Notes: generated from the sequence alone by a model not told the origin. Counted from the stretch's first letter, positions 1-11,434 are shown. The stretch: 64,000 bases of DNA from Aquilaria yunnanensis (GCA_039654915.1 CM077597.1:28990001-29054000); one strand, 5' to 3'. Made by a program: numbers and translations.

Positions 1-638
1 AGACCAACTTAAACTGATGACATTGATATCGTATATCAACTCATCCGAGCATGGCCATGCATTTTTCTAAGTCTTACTCTATGAAGGGGCCCAAAGATAT
101 CACTCCCGTTACATAGGAGGGACAAATCCCATCTTGATCATACAAACCCTCCGCATGATATGTGACATACCCAATGACCTCCTTCAAGTTGACTCAGTTA
201 CGAGCAACAAAGGAAAGTATCAAAGTATGTGACTCACATGTAGGGAACCTTGATGACCTTAGGTCAAAGGACTACATGTACCATGATCACTATGAGAATT
301 ACTTATGACACTCATATAACGATCCATGTAGTGTTCTCATGGTGGGTTGGTCCAGTACACAAGTTCTCCAACTTGTACCCATATGTAGACTACATATCTT
401 ATATTAGTCTCCACATATGCTAGTCGTTATGTATTATTGCAACCTGCTCCACAATAATACTAGACTAGGGATGTTTGAGAATATCATTATTCTAGGGTTT
501 ACAATTATGTTTATTACGTTACGTAGAAACAGAACAACAAACATAATTGCGGGATTAATGCCTTAATAAAATATCATGACTCAATGTGCAAAAAAAATAT
601 AATCATCTCATGATTGGCTTTTGGGCACAACACTAACA
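1..638 (-). mobile_element. Probable Ty1/copia-type LTR fragment
   Basis: Read on the minus strand, this non-coding stretch begins at 638 with TGTTAGTGTTGTGCCC, a terminus style typical of plant copia LTRs, and runs off the left edge of the window. No ORF, PBS or PPT is visible inside it and no second copy occurs in the window, so the LTR call rests on terminus style alone. Confidence 0.3.
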
Positions 639-3600
639 TTGTACAACTCTAAAAGAAAGATTTTAGAAGGATTTGGATGTTATGGAAGAAATTTTTGGAT
701 GTTAAATTGCATAAAGGAGATAAAGGCTATTATTCAAGAACCTAGGACAACTAGGTTTACAATTATTCACAAAAATAACTTAAGGATGGGATGATATTTT
801 ACAAGAGTCTAAGATGGCCATTTCTAAGATTATCCCAACCTTTTATTTCCAGGTTCTAAGGTCAAAATGTGGGCTAATGATTAGCCAAAAAGTCTTTGCT
901 TAAGGCAAACTTATAGTGACCTAAGTGAAGGTTAAGGTTAAACTAATAAAGTCAAGTAAATATCTTGATTTCTTTACCTTTCCTTGCTCATTTTTGGCCA
1001 TCACTAGCCAGAGTTCCTTCCTTAGCTCCTCTATAAGCTTCCAGAGCCACTATAGCTCAATCTCCCAAGAAATCACAAAGGAAGGCAATCGAATGCAACA
1101 AGAAAGACAAAAACCCTAGTTTTCAGGTTTATTGTGTATCTCTTGAAGATTTCAGCCTTCAAAACTTATGTAAGCGTTTTGTCTTTATGTTTCATGGTTT
1201 TTTACTATTCTAAGATGATTATAAAGCATCCATGAAGCTAAGACCAGGCTTGGAAGAGAGCAAAAAGCTCAAGGAACCAAGTATGGGTTAAAGGGGAGTG
1301 CATGAACAAGGTTCTAGCCTTACTGTTTTTCATGCACTAAGATGGCAATGTTTGCAGGGGTTTCTAGAGCCCAAGTTAGTACTAACTAAGACCAATTAAC
1401 CTCCTAAGACCAAGCATTAGCTTAAGGAGGGCTGCCATAGTGATTGCATATTGTTTATTTGGTTGTTTATGGACTAACCCTAATGATGTATTGCTGCCAG
1501 CATTGCATTTGATTGTTTTCTATTTGTTTGCGCATTTGGATGGCCATATTTTGTGTATGTGCTTTTTTTTTTGTGTTTTTATGTCTTTTTATTTCAGTTA
1601 TGTTTCTGGGAATTCAAGTTTCTAATGATAAGCCCTTACTAAGTTTCTTCAAAGAGACTTACCCCATTTCTGTCCATTTTAGTAGCACCTGAAAAAGAGC
1701 ATTCAAAATAATAGCTGTCATTTTAATTTCTCTATGAAATTTCAGGTATATTAACTTCCATATTTTTAGTTGTAAAATGGAAATTTTCATGATTTTTGGA
1801 GCACATTAGCTATTTTTAGTAATGGTACTTTCTGCCTTACACAGCAGCTGGTCCCTTCAAGTTTCTGGAGTGCTTAATGCTTTTGAAGTTCTCCAAGAAA
1901 CTTAGTATACGTATTAACTAAGTTATTGTCATGTATGTGGTGCATAAATGCATGTAAATGATCTGGATATGTTGTATGTGTAGTGTGAGAAGGATATATG
2001 GATCAATGGAGTGTGGTTTGAAGTGTGTATATAATGCTGTCCATATGGTGTTTATGGGATATTTTGATGGCATTTTTATGAATGATGGTTAGAAGGCCTC
2101 TAATTTTAGGGGAATAGTTTTTCCATGTGTATAAGACATATATGGACACTACCAAGTGGGTTTTACACCTCGAAATCAAGTGTATGAATATTATGAAATT
2201 TTGTATGGGATAATGGTCAATAGTGGCTAAAATTTGGTACCCTACACTCCAGCTGCCATAACTTTCTGTATATAAATAATTTGGCTATGAAATTTTGAGC
2301 ACACATAGAACACTTTAAGAGGAAAAATTTGCTTTTGAATCACTAGATTTGGTGCCCTGTAGCCAGAGTTATGGCCTGTCAAAATTGGCTAATTTTGCTG
2401 AGCACTGTTCATATGGTCATTTCTACCTGGTTAAGTGTGAAATCCATAATTGTAAACTTAGATAGATTTAATGCCTCAAACCTATTTCCTTATGAAGGTT
2501 TCAGTGTATTAAATTGTTTAAAACCTTTAGGGCATAGGAGAACATGGGTAGAATTTGAGTTGGACATGATGTGAAAGTTTGGACACATAAAATGCGCACC
2601 AATAACATCATGTGTGCATGTGATTGTCTATGCACTTGGAGATTTTACTCAAATTCCATATTGGCTAGGAATAAAGAATTTGAATGTCACCATTACTTCC
2701 AAATGAAATTGTATATGAATATATTTGTGATGGTTAGACCAATATACACATCTTTGCATAATGACCAAGGGGACCACTTGGGTAAACATAGTGCGCATGT
2801 TCTGCTTGGCCTATATGACATGTACCGCATAGGGCTTGAGCTCACTAAATTTAATCACTATATAGAAACACTCAGAGTGGTAACACCAGTAGCCGGGGAA
2901 AAAGTAAGATGCAATAGTATCAAAAAGTTGGTGCGACATCATTAGGCATTTTAGGTAGCACATTCTTCCTCTTGAGCTTGATGCGATTGCACAGTGCGAC
3001 CACATTGACCCTTGGAGCTGTAATTCTTAACCCCTTTCTCGGCCAATCTTGCTCCAAACCTTACCCAAACTAGTTCCAATCACTTTTGGCTCTTTTTAAC
3101 TCACTCCCAAATGTTCTAACACTACTTGTGCATCATTTAATCATGCCATGACATAAGTCCCTTACCTCAAATCATCCACAAGGCAATAAGCAAGCAACAA
3201 ACACACATGAGCTAAATGGAGTTCCTTTGAGTTCCAATCTTGAATTCAACTAAATTTGACACCAAGAGCACAAAATTAAGACCATTTCTAACCATTTAAC
3301 AAGCTTAGAACAAACTCACAAGGATAAAATATGCTTACCTTATTATTTGAACCAAAAACTTGCAAAAGCAAGCTCAAATGCACCGATTCCATAAAAAATG
3401 AGCTAAGGGCTTGTTGGGATGGCTTTAGGACCTTCATTTTTTATAAAATTTAGGGTGATCTGGGAGGTTTGGAGATAAAGAACTATGGAGGAGAGGTAGT
3501 GATGAGTTTTCCAAATGAAGGAGATGATGAATAGTGTCATCCTCGCTCCTAAAAATATCTCAACTACTCCACTTAGCCCATTTTTCTCCTACTTGTCACT

Positions 3601-3954
3601 TTGGCCCTTAAAATTAGTTTTGATTCACTTAGGCCACTTAAATTTTCCCTACATCACCACTCCTTGGTGTATTTTTCACCCTCAACTTTCACTTTTGGTT
3701 CAAATGCTAGAAACACTTATGGTCTTAACTTATTCATCTCAAAACATTTACATGACCCGAATTTCATTGAAACTATGATCATGCCACTGACTTGGGACAA
3801 AATTACCATTTTTCCTTTTTGCCCTTTAGGTGGGAATTACACTTTGGAACTCAACTTATCCTTACTTACCTTACTTTTCATGCATAATAACACTTATCTG
3901 AGGAAAATAACATGGGATTTACTTACCTTGGTATTCCAAACTGTGGGAAGTACT
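639..3954. other. Non-coding repeat-like DNA, no gene recognised
   Basis: AT-rich sequence with only short chance ORFs (under 130 codons) and no recognisable domain. Parts read like LTR or UTR sequence of old retroelements, for example the stretch around 2220-2460. It may belong to the same old element as the LTR end at 3955-4498, but I cannot place that element's left boundary. Confidence 0.5.
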
Positions 3955-4498
3955 TGTAGAGCCTTTACATTCATAATTTGAGCTTATGGCAATTATAAGC
4001 CACCTAAGGTGTAAGAAGTCCTAAGGAATGTGCATGTTGCATATCATACATTCATGCATTGCATATTCTTATGTTATTTGTTTGTCTTGATTATTCATTG
4101 GTTGTTTGCTTGTTTGCTTGTTATATGTCATACTTGCATGCTCACTTGCTATCTTCTTTGCAAGTACCCCAAGGGAACCTTTCTAAGTATATTCATGTAC
4201 TCACTCCCTTAAGTGTATTGTGTAGGTTCTAACATTGGGCCTAACAACTAAGTGGATAGTTGTAGGCTAAGTTTCCCCTTTGTAGGTATTTATTTACACG
4301 AATCCTTGAGATTCTAAGGTTACTTGAGAATTAAGCTTTGTACTAACTAAATGTAATGGTTTCACAATTTAGAGGAGTGGTGCACAAGGATAAGAAAGGG
4401 GATTGCACTTAGAGCTTGATAGCTCACAGGTGGGGCTCAAGTGACAGATCTTGGTTAGGAATTTTTCCTTGAATATATAGTACCTTGTGTACTAAGAC
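3955..4498 (+). mobile_element. LTR remnant, left part (split by the Ogre/Tat-like insertion)
   Basis: This segment matches the right part of the solo LTR at 43718-46250. Shared blocks include the 'tactcactccctta' stretch near 4200 (45575 in the solo LTR) and the 'gtgtactaag' end at 4487-4496 (45880 in the solo LTR). The homology continues at 21571 after the inserted element, so one LTR was split by the insertion. The two copies are clearly diverged, so this is an old member of that family. Where it begins upstream is unclear. Confidence 0.7.
4494..4498. repeat. Left target-site duplication aagac
   Basis: The 5-bp aagac lies directly before the TG of the left LTR and is repeated at 21571-21575 directly after the CA of the right LTR. 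Removing the insert and one copy gives a sequence colinear with the solo LTR near 45885, which confirms the empty-site structure. Confidence 0.95.
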
Positions 4499-6929
4499 TG
4501 TGGCAACGTCGGGTTTTCGGGAGTCGCCACCAATCAGTTTTCTTAGGTCGATTGGTCACCTTAAAATTGGTCTGCGAGAGTTCGGGGATCGGGAGTACGG
4601 TTACGTTAAAACAACTTTGTTAAAACGCCCAAAAATTGGCACCTTAGTTGATTTTAATTTTGTTTTGCTTTGCTTTTAAATAATTCTCAGTTAATTTTCA
4701 AAATTAGAAATTTTAACTGGATTAGTCGAAATGTGGATTTTTAAATTAATTAATTTGTATGAAATTTTATACTTCCGAACCATGGACTCTGTCAAGTCAT
4801 TTGGACACGGAAGATTTTTGATTCCGAACCATGGACTCTGCCGAGTCATTTGGACACGGAATTTGGTGAACTTTTAAATAATTTAATCCATATTGTAAAT
4901 ATGGATTTTTATTTTTTTTTTTATTTAATTTATTTAATTAAAAGGGTGATATTTTTTTTAAACCGCAGATCCTGACGGATCATCCGGATATGTAAGTTGA
5001 TTTAATTTATAGTTAATTATTTAATTCTTATTTTTATGGAATTAATTATTAGTTTAATTACTAATTCGTAATTCTTTTTGTTATAGAATTTTTAGATAAA
5101 AAAATTTTTAGTTTTTATTTTATTTTCTTTTCTTTTTCTTGTCTTTCTTATCTTTTTCTTATCTTGTTTTAGTTTTCTTTTTGTTTTCTTGTTTAATGAA
5201 AAATATTTATTATTTTAGTGGATTTAAAAGTTATATTTTAAATAAATCAGTAAAATATAAAGTCTTAATTTTCATGTATTTTTTTTAAACAGGTTTTATT
5301 TTTATTTTTTATTATTTTTACTGGATAAAAATAACTATTAAAATTAATTTTAACTTTTTGTTATCTTTAAAGAATTAAAAACATGTATATAAAAATAAAA
5401 ATAATTGGCTTTTTTTAAAAATGATTTTTATTAGCCTTAATAATTAATTACAAAATAATCTTCTTTTAATTTTCATTTATTTATTAATTAGTAAAGGGTA
5501 AAGGTGAATTAAATAAAAAAATTATATAAAGAAAAAAAAATTAATAATAATAAAGTGGGGCTTTTTGGCCATCCACTTTAAAAATAATAATAAATGTTAG
5601 CAAAGTTAATTAAATTAATTGTTAAACAATAATAATAAAAAGTTAGTCAAGTTAATTAAATTAATTAATTAACAACAATAATAAAAAGTTAGCCAAGTTA
5701 ATTAAATTAATTAATTAACAACAGTAAAAAGTTAGCCAAGTTAATTAAATTAATTAATTAACAACAATAATAAAAAGTTAGCCAAATTAATTAAATTAAT
5801 TAATTAACAACAATAATAAAAAGCTAGCCAAGTTAATTAAATTAATTAACAACAATAAATAAAAAGTTAGCCAAATTAATTAAATTAATTAATTAACAAC
5901 AATAATAAAAAGCTAGCCAAGTTAATTAAATTAATTAATTAACAACAATAATAAAAGTTAGCCAAGTTAATTAAATTAATTAATTAACAACAATTATAAA
6001 AGTTAGTAATAATGCAAAAATTAAAAGGTTAGTAACAATAATAGTATTAAAAGTTAGTTGTTAGTAAGTTAATAACAACAATAAAAAAAGGGGTTAGTAA
6101 TAAACAAATAATAAACAAACAAGTAAAAATTAAAAGGGTTAATAATTAATTCTGCAAGAATAAAATACAAAGTTAGTAACCAAAGTGAAAGAAATTGAAA
6201 AGATGAAGGATTAAATGAGAGTTGTACCCTTGATTTTAAATTCTGAATTCTGAGAAATGGAAACAGAGGGCGCGCGACGGGGGGAAGAAGATGGCTTAAT
6301 CGTCAAAATGAAAAGTTTTGAGATTTTCTGAGGAAAGGAAGGAGAGCTAGGGACTAAGGCTGTAATTTTTTCTATTTTAAAAAACGGAGCTCTAAGCTTT
6401 TCTTTCTATTTTTCTCTGTGTTCAGCACAAAATTTGGGGGGCTATTTATAGAGGAAGTTTGGCTGAACTGTTGATGGATAAATTAATAAAAAATTTCAAA
6501 CCTATCTTTTAAATTGGTAAAATGACAATTTTAGTCCTTTACGTCTCTCAGCCTCTGGATAAGTTCCTGAAGCTTCTGATTTTGACAATTTTGTCGTTTT
6601 CTGTCAATTTGCGCCAGAAACGTCGGCAGGCCCAAAATTTTATGTGACAAACTACCAAATGCTCCTAGAACTTTCATAATTTGTCAATTTTTCCCGAAAC
6701 TTCTCAATTTTGTCATTTTTACCTCAAACTTTTAAATTTTGCCATTTTTTTTGGAGTTTTCTTTTTTCTTTCAAATACACACATATATCATTTTAAATCA
6801 AATCTTCACAAAAAAAAATGTATTTTAAACTAATTAAAATTTTTAGTAATAATAATAATAATAATAATAATTTTTTTTATTTAATTTCTTTTAAAATTTT
6901 TTATGGTCGGACGAAATTGGGTGTCAACA
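4499..6929 (-). repeat. 3' LTR of the Ogre/Tat-like element
   Basis: 2,431 bp, the partner of 19139-21570. Near-identity of the two copies is the main evidence for a recent insertion. Its inner edge (6929) abuts a polypurine tract on the minus strand, which fixes the element's orientation. Confidence 0.95.
5637..6002. repeat. AT-rich tandem repeat inside the 3' LTR
   Basis: About eight imperfect copies of a unit of about 46 bp, of the form ttagccaagttaattaaatt followed by aattaacaacaataataaaa. Some copies are shortened. The same array recurs at 20277-20642 in the other LTR. Confidence 0.85.
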
Positions 6930-6942
6930 GCTGCCCCCCTTT
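6930..6942 (-). other. Polypurine tract of the Ogre/Tat-like element
   Basis: On the minus strand the sequence reads AAAGGGGGGCAGC directly before the 3' LTR (TGTTGACACC). This is the expected primer for plus-strand DNA synthesis and confirms that the element lies on the minus strand. Confidence 0.85.
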
Positions 6943-7029
6943 GCATGCTTCATGAGACATGATGTATGCAAAGTCGTTACCAAATTTCGTCCGGCTTAGC
7001 TAGGCATTGAAAACCTTTTCGCCGCCTAA

Positions 7030-9027
7030 ATCCTGAGGTTAAGGAACTCTCCTTAGAACCCTGGCGATAGGAGCTCTCCTACCGTTGAAGGAAAATTGAT
7101 TGTTTCTGAGGCAAAGGTTCCATCCTTAAAACCTCGGATTGATTGATTGATTTCGAAGCAAAGGTTCCATCCTTAAAACCTCGAATTGATTGATTGATTT
7201 CGAGGCAAAGGTTCCATCCTTAAAACCTTGAATTGATTGATTGATCTCGAGGCAAAGATTTCATCCTTAAAACCTCAGATTGATTGATTGATTTCGAGGC
7301 AAAGGTTCCATCCTTAAAACCTCAGATTGATTGGTTGATTTCGAGGCAAAGGTTCCATCCTTAAAGCCTCGAATTGATTGATTGATGTCGAGGTAAAGGT
7401 TCCATCCTTAAAGCCTCGAATTGATTGATTGATGTCGAGGTAAAGGTTCCATCCTTAAAACCTCGAATTGATTGATTGATCTCGAGGCAAAGGTTCCATC
7501 CTTAAAACCTCGAATTGATTGATTGATCTCGAGGCAAAGGTTCCATCCTTAAAACCTCGGATTGATTGATTGATTTCGAGGCAAAGGTTTCATCCTTAAA
7601 ACCTCAGATTGATTGGTTGATTTCGAGGCAAAGGTTCCATCCTTAAAACCTCAGATTGATTGATTGATGTCGAGGTAAAGGTTCCATCCTAAAAGCCTCG
7701 AATTGATTGATTGACCTCGAGGCAAAGGTTCCATCCTTAAAACCTCGGATTGATTGATTGATTTCGAGGTAAAGGTTCCATCCTTAAAACCTCGGATTGA
7801 TTGATTGATCTCGAGGCAAAGGTTCCATCCTTAAAACCTCGAATTGATTGATTGATCTCGAGGCAAAGGTTCCATCCTTAAAACCTCGGATTGATAATTG
7901 ATCTCGAGGCAAAGGTTCCATCCTTAAAACCCCGGATTGATTGATTGATCTCGAGGCAAAGGTTCTATCCTTAAAACCTCGGATTGATTGATTGATCTCG
8001 AGGCAAAGGTTCTATCCTTAAAACCTCGGATTGATTGATTGATCTCGAGGCAAAGGTTCCATCCTTAAAACCCCGGATTGATTGATTGATGTCGAGGCAA
8101 AGGTTCCATCCTTAAAACCTCGAATTGATTGATTGATGTCGAGGTAAAGGTTCCATCCTTAAAGCCTCGAATTGATTGATTGTTTTCGAGGCAAAGGTTC
8201 CATCCTTAAAACCTTGATGATGAAAATTGATTATTTTCGAGGCAAAGGTTCCATCCTTAAAACCCCGATGATGAAAATTGATTGTTTTCGAGGCAAAGGT
8301 TCCATCCTTAAAACCCCGAATTGATGAAAATTGATTGTTTTCGAGGCAAAGGTTCCATCCTTAAAACCCCGATGATGAAAATTGATTCTTTTCAAGGCAA
8401 AGGTTCCATCCTTAAAACCCCGATGATGAAAATTGATTATTTTCGAGGCAAAGGTTCCATCCTTACAACCCCGATGAAAATTGATTGTTTTCGAGTCAAA
8501 GGTTCCATCCTTAAAACCCCGATGATGAAAATTGATTATTTTCGAGGCAAAGGTTCCATCCTTAAAACCCCGATGATGAAAATTGATTGTTTTCGAGGCA
8601 AAGGTTCCATCCTTAAAACCCCGAATTGATGAAAATTGATTGTTTTCGAGGCAAAGGTTCCATCCTTAAAACCCCGATGATGAAAATTGATTTTTTTCAA
8701 GGCAAAGGTTCCATCCTTAAAACCCCGATGATGAAAATTGATTATTTTCGAGGCAAAGGTTCCATCCTTACAACCCCGATGAAAATTGATTGTTTTCGAG
8801 TCAAAGGTTCCATCCTTAAAACCCCGATGATGAAAATTGATTATTTTCGAGGCAAAGGTTCCATCCTTAAAACCCCGATGATGAAAATTGATTGTTTTCG
8901 AGGCAAAGGTTCCATCCTTAAAACCCCGATGATGAAAATTGATTGTTTTCGAGGCAAAGGTTCCATCCTTAAAACCCCGATGATGAAAATTGATTTTGAG
9001 GCTAAGGAGCTTTCCTTAGGACCTCGA
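7030..9027 (-). repeat. Minisatellite of about 40 units in the 3' region of the retrotransposon
   Basis: Tandem array built on the core gaggcaaaggttccatcc followed by ttaaaacctcg. From about 7096 to about 8200 the unit is 47 bp with a spacer of repeated attgatt. From about 8200 to 8990 it is 51 bp with a spacer gatgatgaaaattgatt. Single diverged units at the edges (7030-7065 and 8998-9027) look like relics of the founding repeat. A block of about 305 bp (six units) near 8315 is repeated near 8620 with the same variants, so there is higher-order structure. Known Ogre elements often carry tandem repeats in the region before the 3' LTR. Because 51 is a multiple of three, the second half is open in several frames; I do not take those ORFs as genes. 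Confidence 0.95.
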
Positions 9028-9042
9028 GCGAAATTTATATAA

Positions 9043-9539
9043 AAGCAATTGAAATTGGAATAATTTTCTTCGAAAGTGTGAATTTTCATAATTGGCGAGC
9101 GCAAAGAATTAGGCTTCGATAAAACGAGTGAATCTTGATGATGACAATAACACTGACAAATTATGTAAATGGAGTGGATGTTTGGAATCAATATTCAAGG
9201 TTCATCTAATATTTTCTTCAGTAAATATAGATTCCCTTGTGAGATATGTCATCCGAATAAGGTTAAAGCTTAACTACCCCAAAATGTTATGCCTAGTAGA
9301 CCTAATAGGATGCGTCTCAAGAGTAATAAAAATTACTCTTTACTCAGCCATTCCAACCTAAAGGCATTGTCGCATGGTTTTAATATCAGCATGGACGAAA
9401 CTATCTTATAAAAAGAAATTTCCTGAAAAGAAAAACTGAAATGCGAAAGAAAATGCTGATAATAAAACTAAAGGACAAGAAAAACGGATCAGATCGCTTC
9501 TTTCTTCCACAATACTTCAACAGGGTGAGTAGAGGACCA
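9043..9539. other. Non-coding spacer between minisatellite and LOG ORF
   Basis: On the element's sense strand this is the 3' flank of the LOG ORF. It has only short chance ORFs and no repeat. A poly(A) signal for the LOG transcript could lie here, but none stands out from the AT-rich background. Confidence 0.5.
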
Positions 9540-10169
9540 TTATGGGAGTGAACTGGTCGGGAAAGACTGTCGTGTCCAGTCTATCTGAATCATTGCTGGA
9601 TCTGGTTCAGGAACAAAAGCTTGTATTTTATCTAGCAATTCTTCAGCAGTTGTTGCGGATATTATGATTCGCCGTGCCACTCTTGATATGAAATTCTTCT
9701 GCATAGCATAATCCATAAAAGCTATCAGACCTGTAAAGAAATTGTTAACATTCAAAAGCCCAATGGGTTTCTTATGCAAATTAAGTTGGGCCATGGAAGC
9801 AATTTGAAAGACTTCTCCCAATGTGCCAAAACCACCTGGTAGAGCGATAAAAGCATCAGCATTTAAAAGCATTTGTAACACACGCTCTTGCAAATTTTTA
9901 ACCACTAATTCTTCTCCAATCGTGCCCCCGGAAATAAATTTCAGAGGTCCAGGGATAATGCCCAGAACTTGACTTCCTCCTAGAGATGCTGCTGATGCTA
10001 CACCTCCCATTAATCCGACACTACCTCCTCCATAAACTAAATGTATTTTTCGCTCAGCTAATACTCTACCCAAATGGTTGGCTGCCTTTAAATACTCTTC
10101 ATCTTTTCCAGGAAAAGCCCCAGAAAATACACAAATACTTCGGGATTTACGAGTTGGGGTTTTCTCCAT
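9540..10169 (-). CDS. LOG-like: LOG-type cytokinin riboside 5'-monophosphate phosphoribohydrolase, intronless, inside the retrotransposon
   Basis: Enzymes of this family release active free-base cytokinin from N6-substituted adenine nucleotides, producing ribose 5-phosphate; they are soluble cytosolic/nuclear proteins. From the Met at 10169 the protein is 209 aa, a normal LOG length. It has the family signatures YGGGSVGLMG (46-55) and PGGFGTLGE (111-119), with the catalytic Glu119 and the conserved Arg96 kept. It differs from usual plant LOGs at neighbours of these sites (SGAFPG near the N-terminus, Gly where the first Glu of the GTLEE motif is usual). An upstream in-frame Met at 10256 would add 29 hydrophobic residues, but it lies upstream of the TATA-like box at 10201-10210, so 10169 is preferred. 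Plant LOG genes normally contain several introns; their absence suggests capture through an RNA copy. No stop or frameshift is seen. Its promoter-like flank resembles those of the neighbouring Cys4 ORFs. Enzymatic activity is inferred from motifs only. Confidence 0.9.
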   Translation of the reverse strand: MEKTPTRKSRSICVFSGAFPGKDEEYLKAANHLGRVLAERKIHLVYGGGSVGLMGGVASAASLGGSQVLGIIPGPLKFISGGTIGEELVVKNLQERVLQMLLNADAFIALPGGFGTLGEVFQIASMAQLNLHKKPIGLLNVNNFFTGLIAFMDYAMQKNFISRVARRIIISATTAEELLDKIQAFVPEPDPAMIQIDWTRQSFPTSSLP

Positions 10170-10200
10170 TCCTATCCTTACCCTTGTGAGAAAAGAGGAT

Positions 10201-10210
10201 ATATTTATAG
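10201..10210 (-). promoter_or_regulatory. TATA-like box upstream of the LOG ORF
   Basis: Reads CTATAAATAT on the minus strand, about 32 bp before the ATG at 10169. The following bases resemble those at 11276-11300 and 12063-12090, upstream of two Cys4 ORFs. So the LOG ORF and two Cys4 ORFs have related upstream regions. Confidence 0.55.
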
Positions 10211-10257
10211 AGATGAAGAGATAAGGCAATAATTTTATTTTCAAGAGTGGATACATT

Positions 10258-10640
10258 ATTGCCAGCTATACACAGTAGTCACGAGTATGACTCTGGTCAG
10301 GTATGGGTACACTATCGTTAAAAGAGGAGGAAAATTTTCAAAATAGCTGCTAGCATGTACAGTAGTCACTACTGCAGCTTACGTCAGGAGTAGGTATGTG
10401 ATTGTTGGAAGGGAAGAAAAATTTCAAAAGTGGCAGCTATATACAGTAGTCCGTGTCAGGAGTGGGTACATTATTGCCAAAGGGGAGGAAAATTTCAAAA
10501 GCGACAGCCAGCACGTACAGTAATCGTGACTTTGGTTCACGTTAGGAGTGAATACATTATTACCAAAAGGGGAGGAAAATTTCAAAAGCGACAGCTAGCA
10601 CGTACAGTAATCGTGACTTTGATCCTCGTCTTCCAATGGC
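10258..10640. repeat. Imperfect tandem repeats upstream of the LOG ORF
   Basis: Four to five copies of a 72-87 bp unit recognised by 'gaggaaaatttcaaaag' followed by 'cacgtacagtaatcgtgact' or variants, with the core near 10331, 10418, 10489 and 10575. It lies between the Cys4 ORF ending at 10670 and the LOG TATA-like box. Single, diverged versions occur in the other inter-ORF spacers. The position fits an upstream regulatory region; function is inference. Confidence 0.75.
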
Positions 10641-10669
10641 TTTGCGTCCAGTAATGGCTTTAATGCTTT

Positions 10670-11218
10670 CTATGAATCGGTGATTTGCATCTCATCTAGC
10701 TTTCTCACAAACTGGCAAACAGGGTCGTTTAGGGTCAGATTCCCAAGACTGTAACGATCTCGTTCTTTTTGGAAAATTATCCATAATCCAACAACCTCAA
10801 ATTGCACTATTCCGCAAGAATGCGCTTCAAGAACCTCTCGAATATCTTCTAGAGATTCCTTACGCAAGCCATTCTTAATGAATCTTATTCTATCATTACG
10901 ATTTCTGGTGATCACTCCTGGAGAACGACATTTATTGCCGCAAATCCACCATCCACAATTATGACAAACGCCTAGCCTCTTTGCTCTTCTTTTTTTGGCA
11001 TAAGCGCTTTTACCAAAGTCGGGCATACGGGGAAAGAACGCTTCTGGAACTTCACCAGCTGAACGAACCTTAGCTTCAATTAGCCACCGCACATTATCAG
11101 GAATGCCTTTGTGCATAAATACTCTGAATCGTTCACATCTAGCTTGATAAATCCTTTTAAGAACATTTATTGGGAAGGAAGGAAAATACTTTCGTAGGGC
11201 GGAAAGAGAAGACTCCAT
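10670..11218 (-). CDS. Basic Cys4 zinc-finger-like protein, copy 1 (carlavirus CRP-like architecture)
   Basis: 182 aa from the Met at 11218, which aligns with the starts of the two sister copies; an upstream Met at 11233 adds five residues. A helical, charged N-terminal half is followed by a basic patch (AYAKKRRAKR, about residues 72-81), then four cysteines spaced C-x2-C-x4-C-x3-C (85-97), then FIKNGLRKESL and a conserved C-terminus ending near NDPVCQFVRKLD. A basic patch directly before a Cys4 finger and followed by a short 'FI..G' helix is the layout of the carlavirus cysteine-rich nucleic-acid-binding protein family, though the viral finger has wider spacing. I infer nucleic-acid binding. 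It is about two-thirds identical to copy 2 by eye, yet fully open, which suggests past selection. It lies in the element's sense orientation. Confidence 0.75.
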   Translation of the reverse strand: MESSLSALRKYFPSFPINVLKRIYQARCERFRVFMHKGIPDNVRWLIEAKVRSAGEVPEAFFPRMPDFGKSAYAKKRRAKRLGVCHNCGWWICGNKCRSPGVITRNRNDRIRFIKNGLRKESLEDIREVLEAHSCGIVQFEVVGLWIIFQKERDRYSLGNLTLNDPVCQFVRKLDEMQITDS

Positions 11219-11275
11219 TGATGAAGGAGGCAAAGAAAGAAATTAGTGATTGTAGGAAACGAAAATAACTAACAC

Positions 11276-11285
11276 ATATTTATAG
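11276..11285 (-). promoter_or_regulatory. TATA-like box upstream of Cys4 copy 1
   Basis: CTATAAATAT on the minus strand, about 58 bp before the ATG at 11218. It is followed upstream by sequence shared with 12071-12110 (…gataa.g.gt..attacacttac on the plus strand). Confidence 0.55.
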
Positions 11286-11434
11286 TGATGAAAGGGATAA
11301 TGCGTTAATTACACTTACAGAAGCAAGTACATTATTGTCAAAAGAAAAGACAAATGACAGCTTATATATACAGGAATCATGACCGTGGCTCTCATCTTCC
11401 ACTGATTTATGTCCAGTAATGGCTTCAATGCCTT

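Noticed and set aside
7030..9027. CRISPR-like appearance of the regular array
   Set aside because: Units are contiguous with no unique spacers; the genome is eukaryotic.
8321..9042. Repetitive plus-strand ORFs translating to MMKIDCFRGKGSILKTP units
   Set aside because: They exist only because the 51-bp minisatellite unit is a multiple of three; opposite frames are open as well, and the 47-bp part of the array is closed.
10170..10256. Upstream Met giving a 29-residue hydrophobic extension to LOG
   Set aside because: The extension lies across the TATA-like box, and LOG proteins have no signal peptide; the 10169 start gives the usual length.
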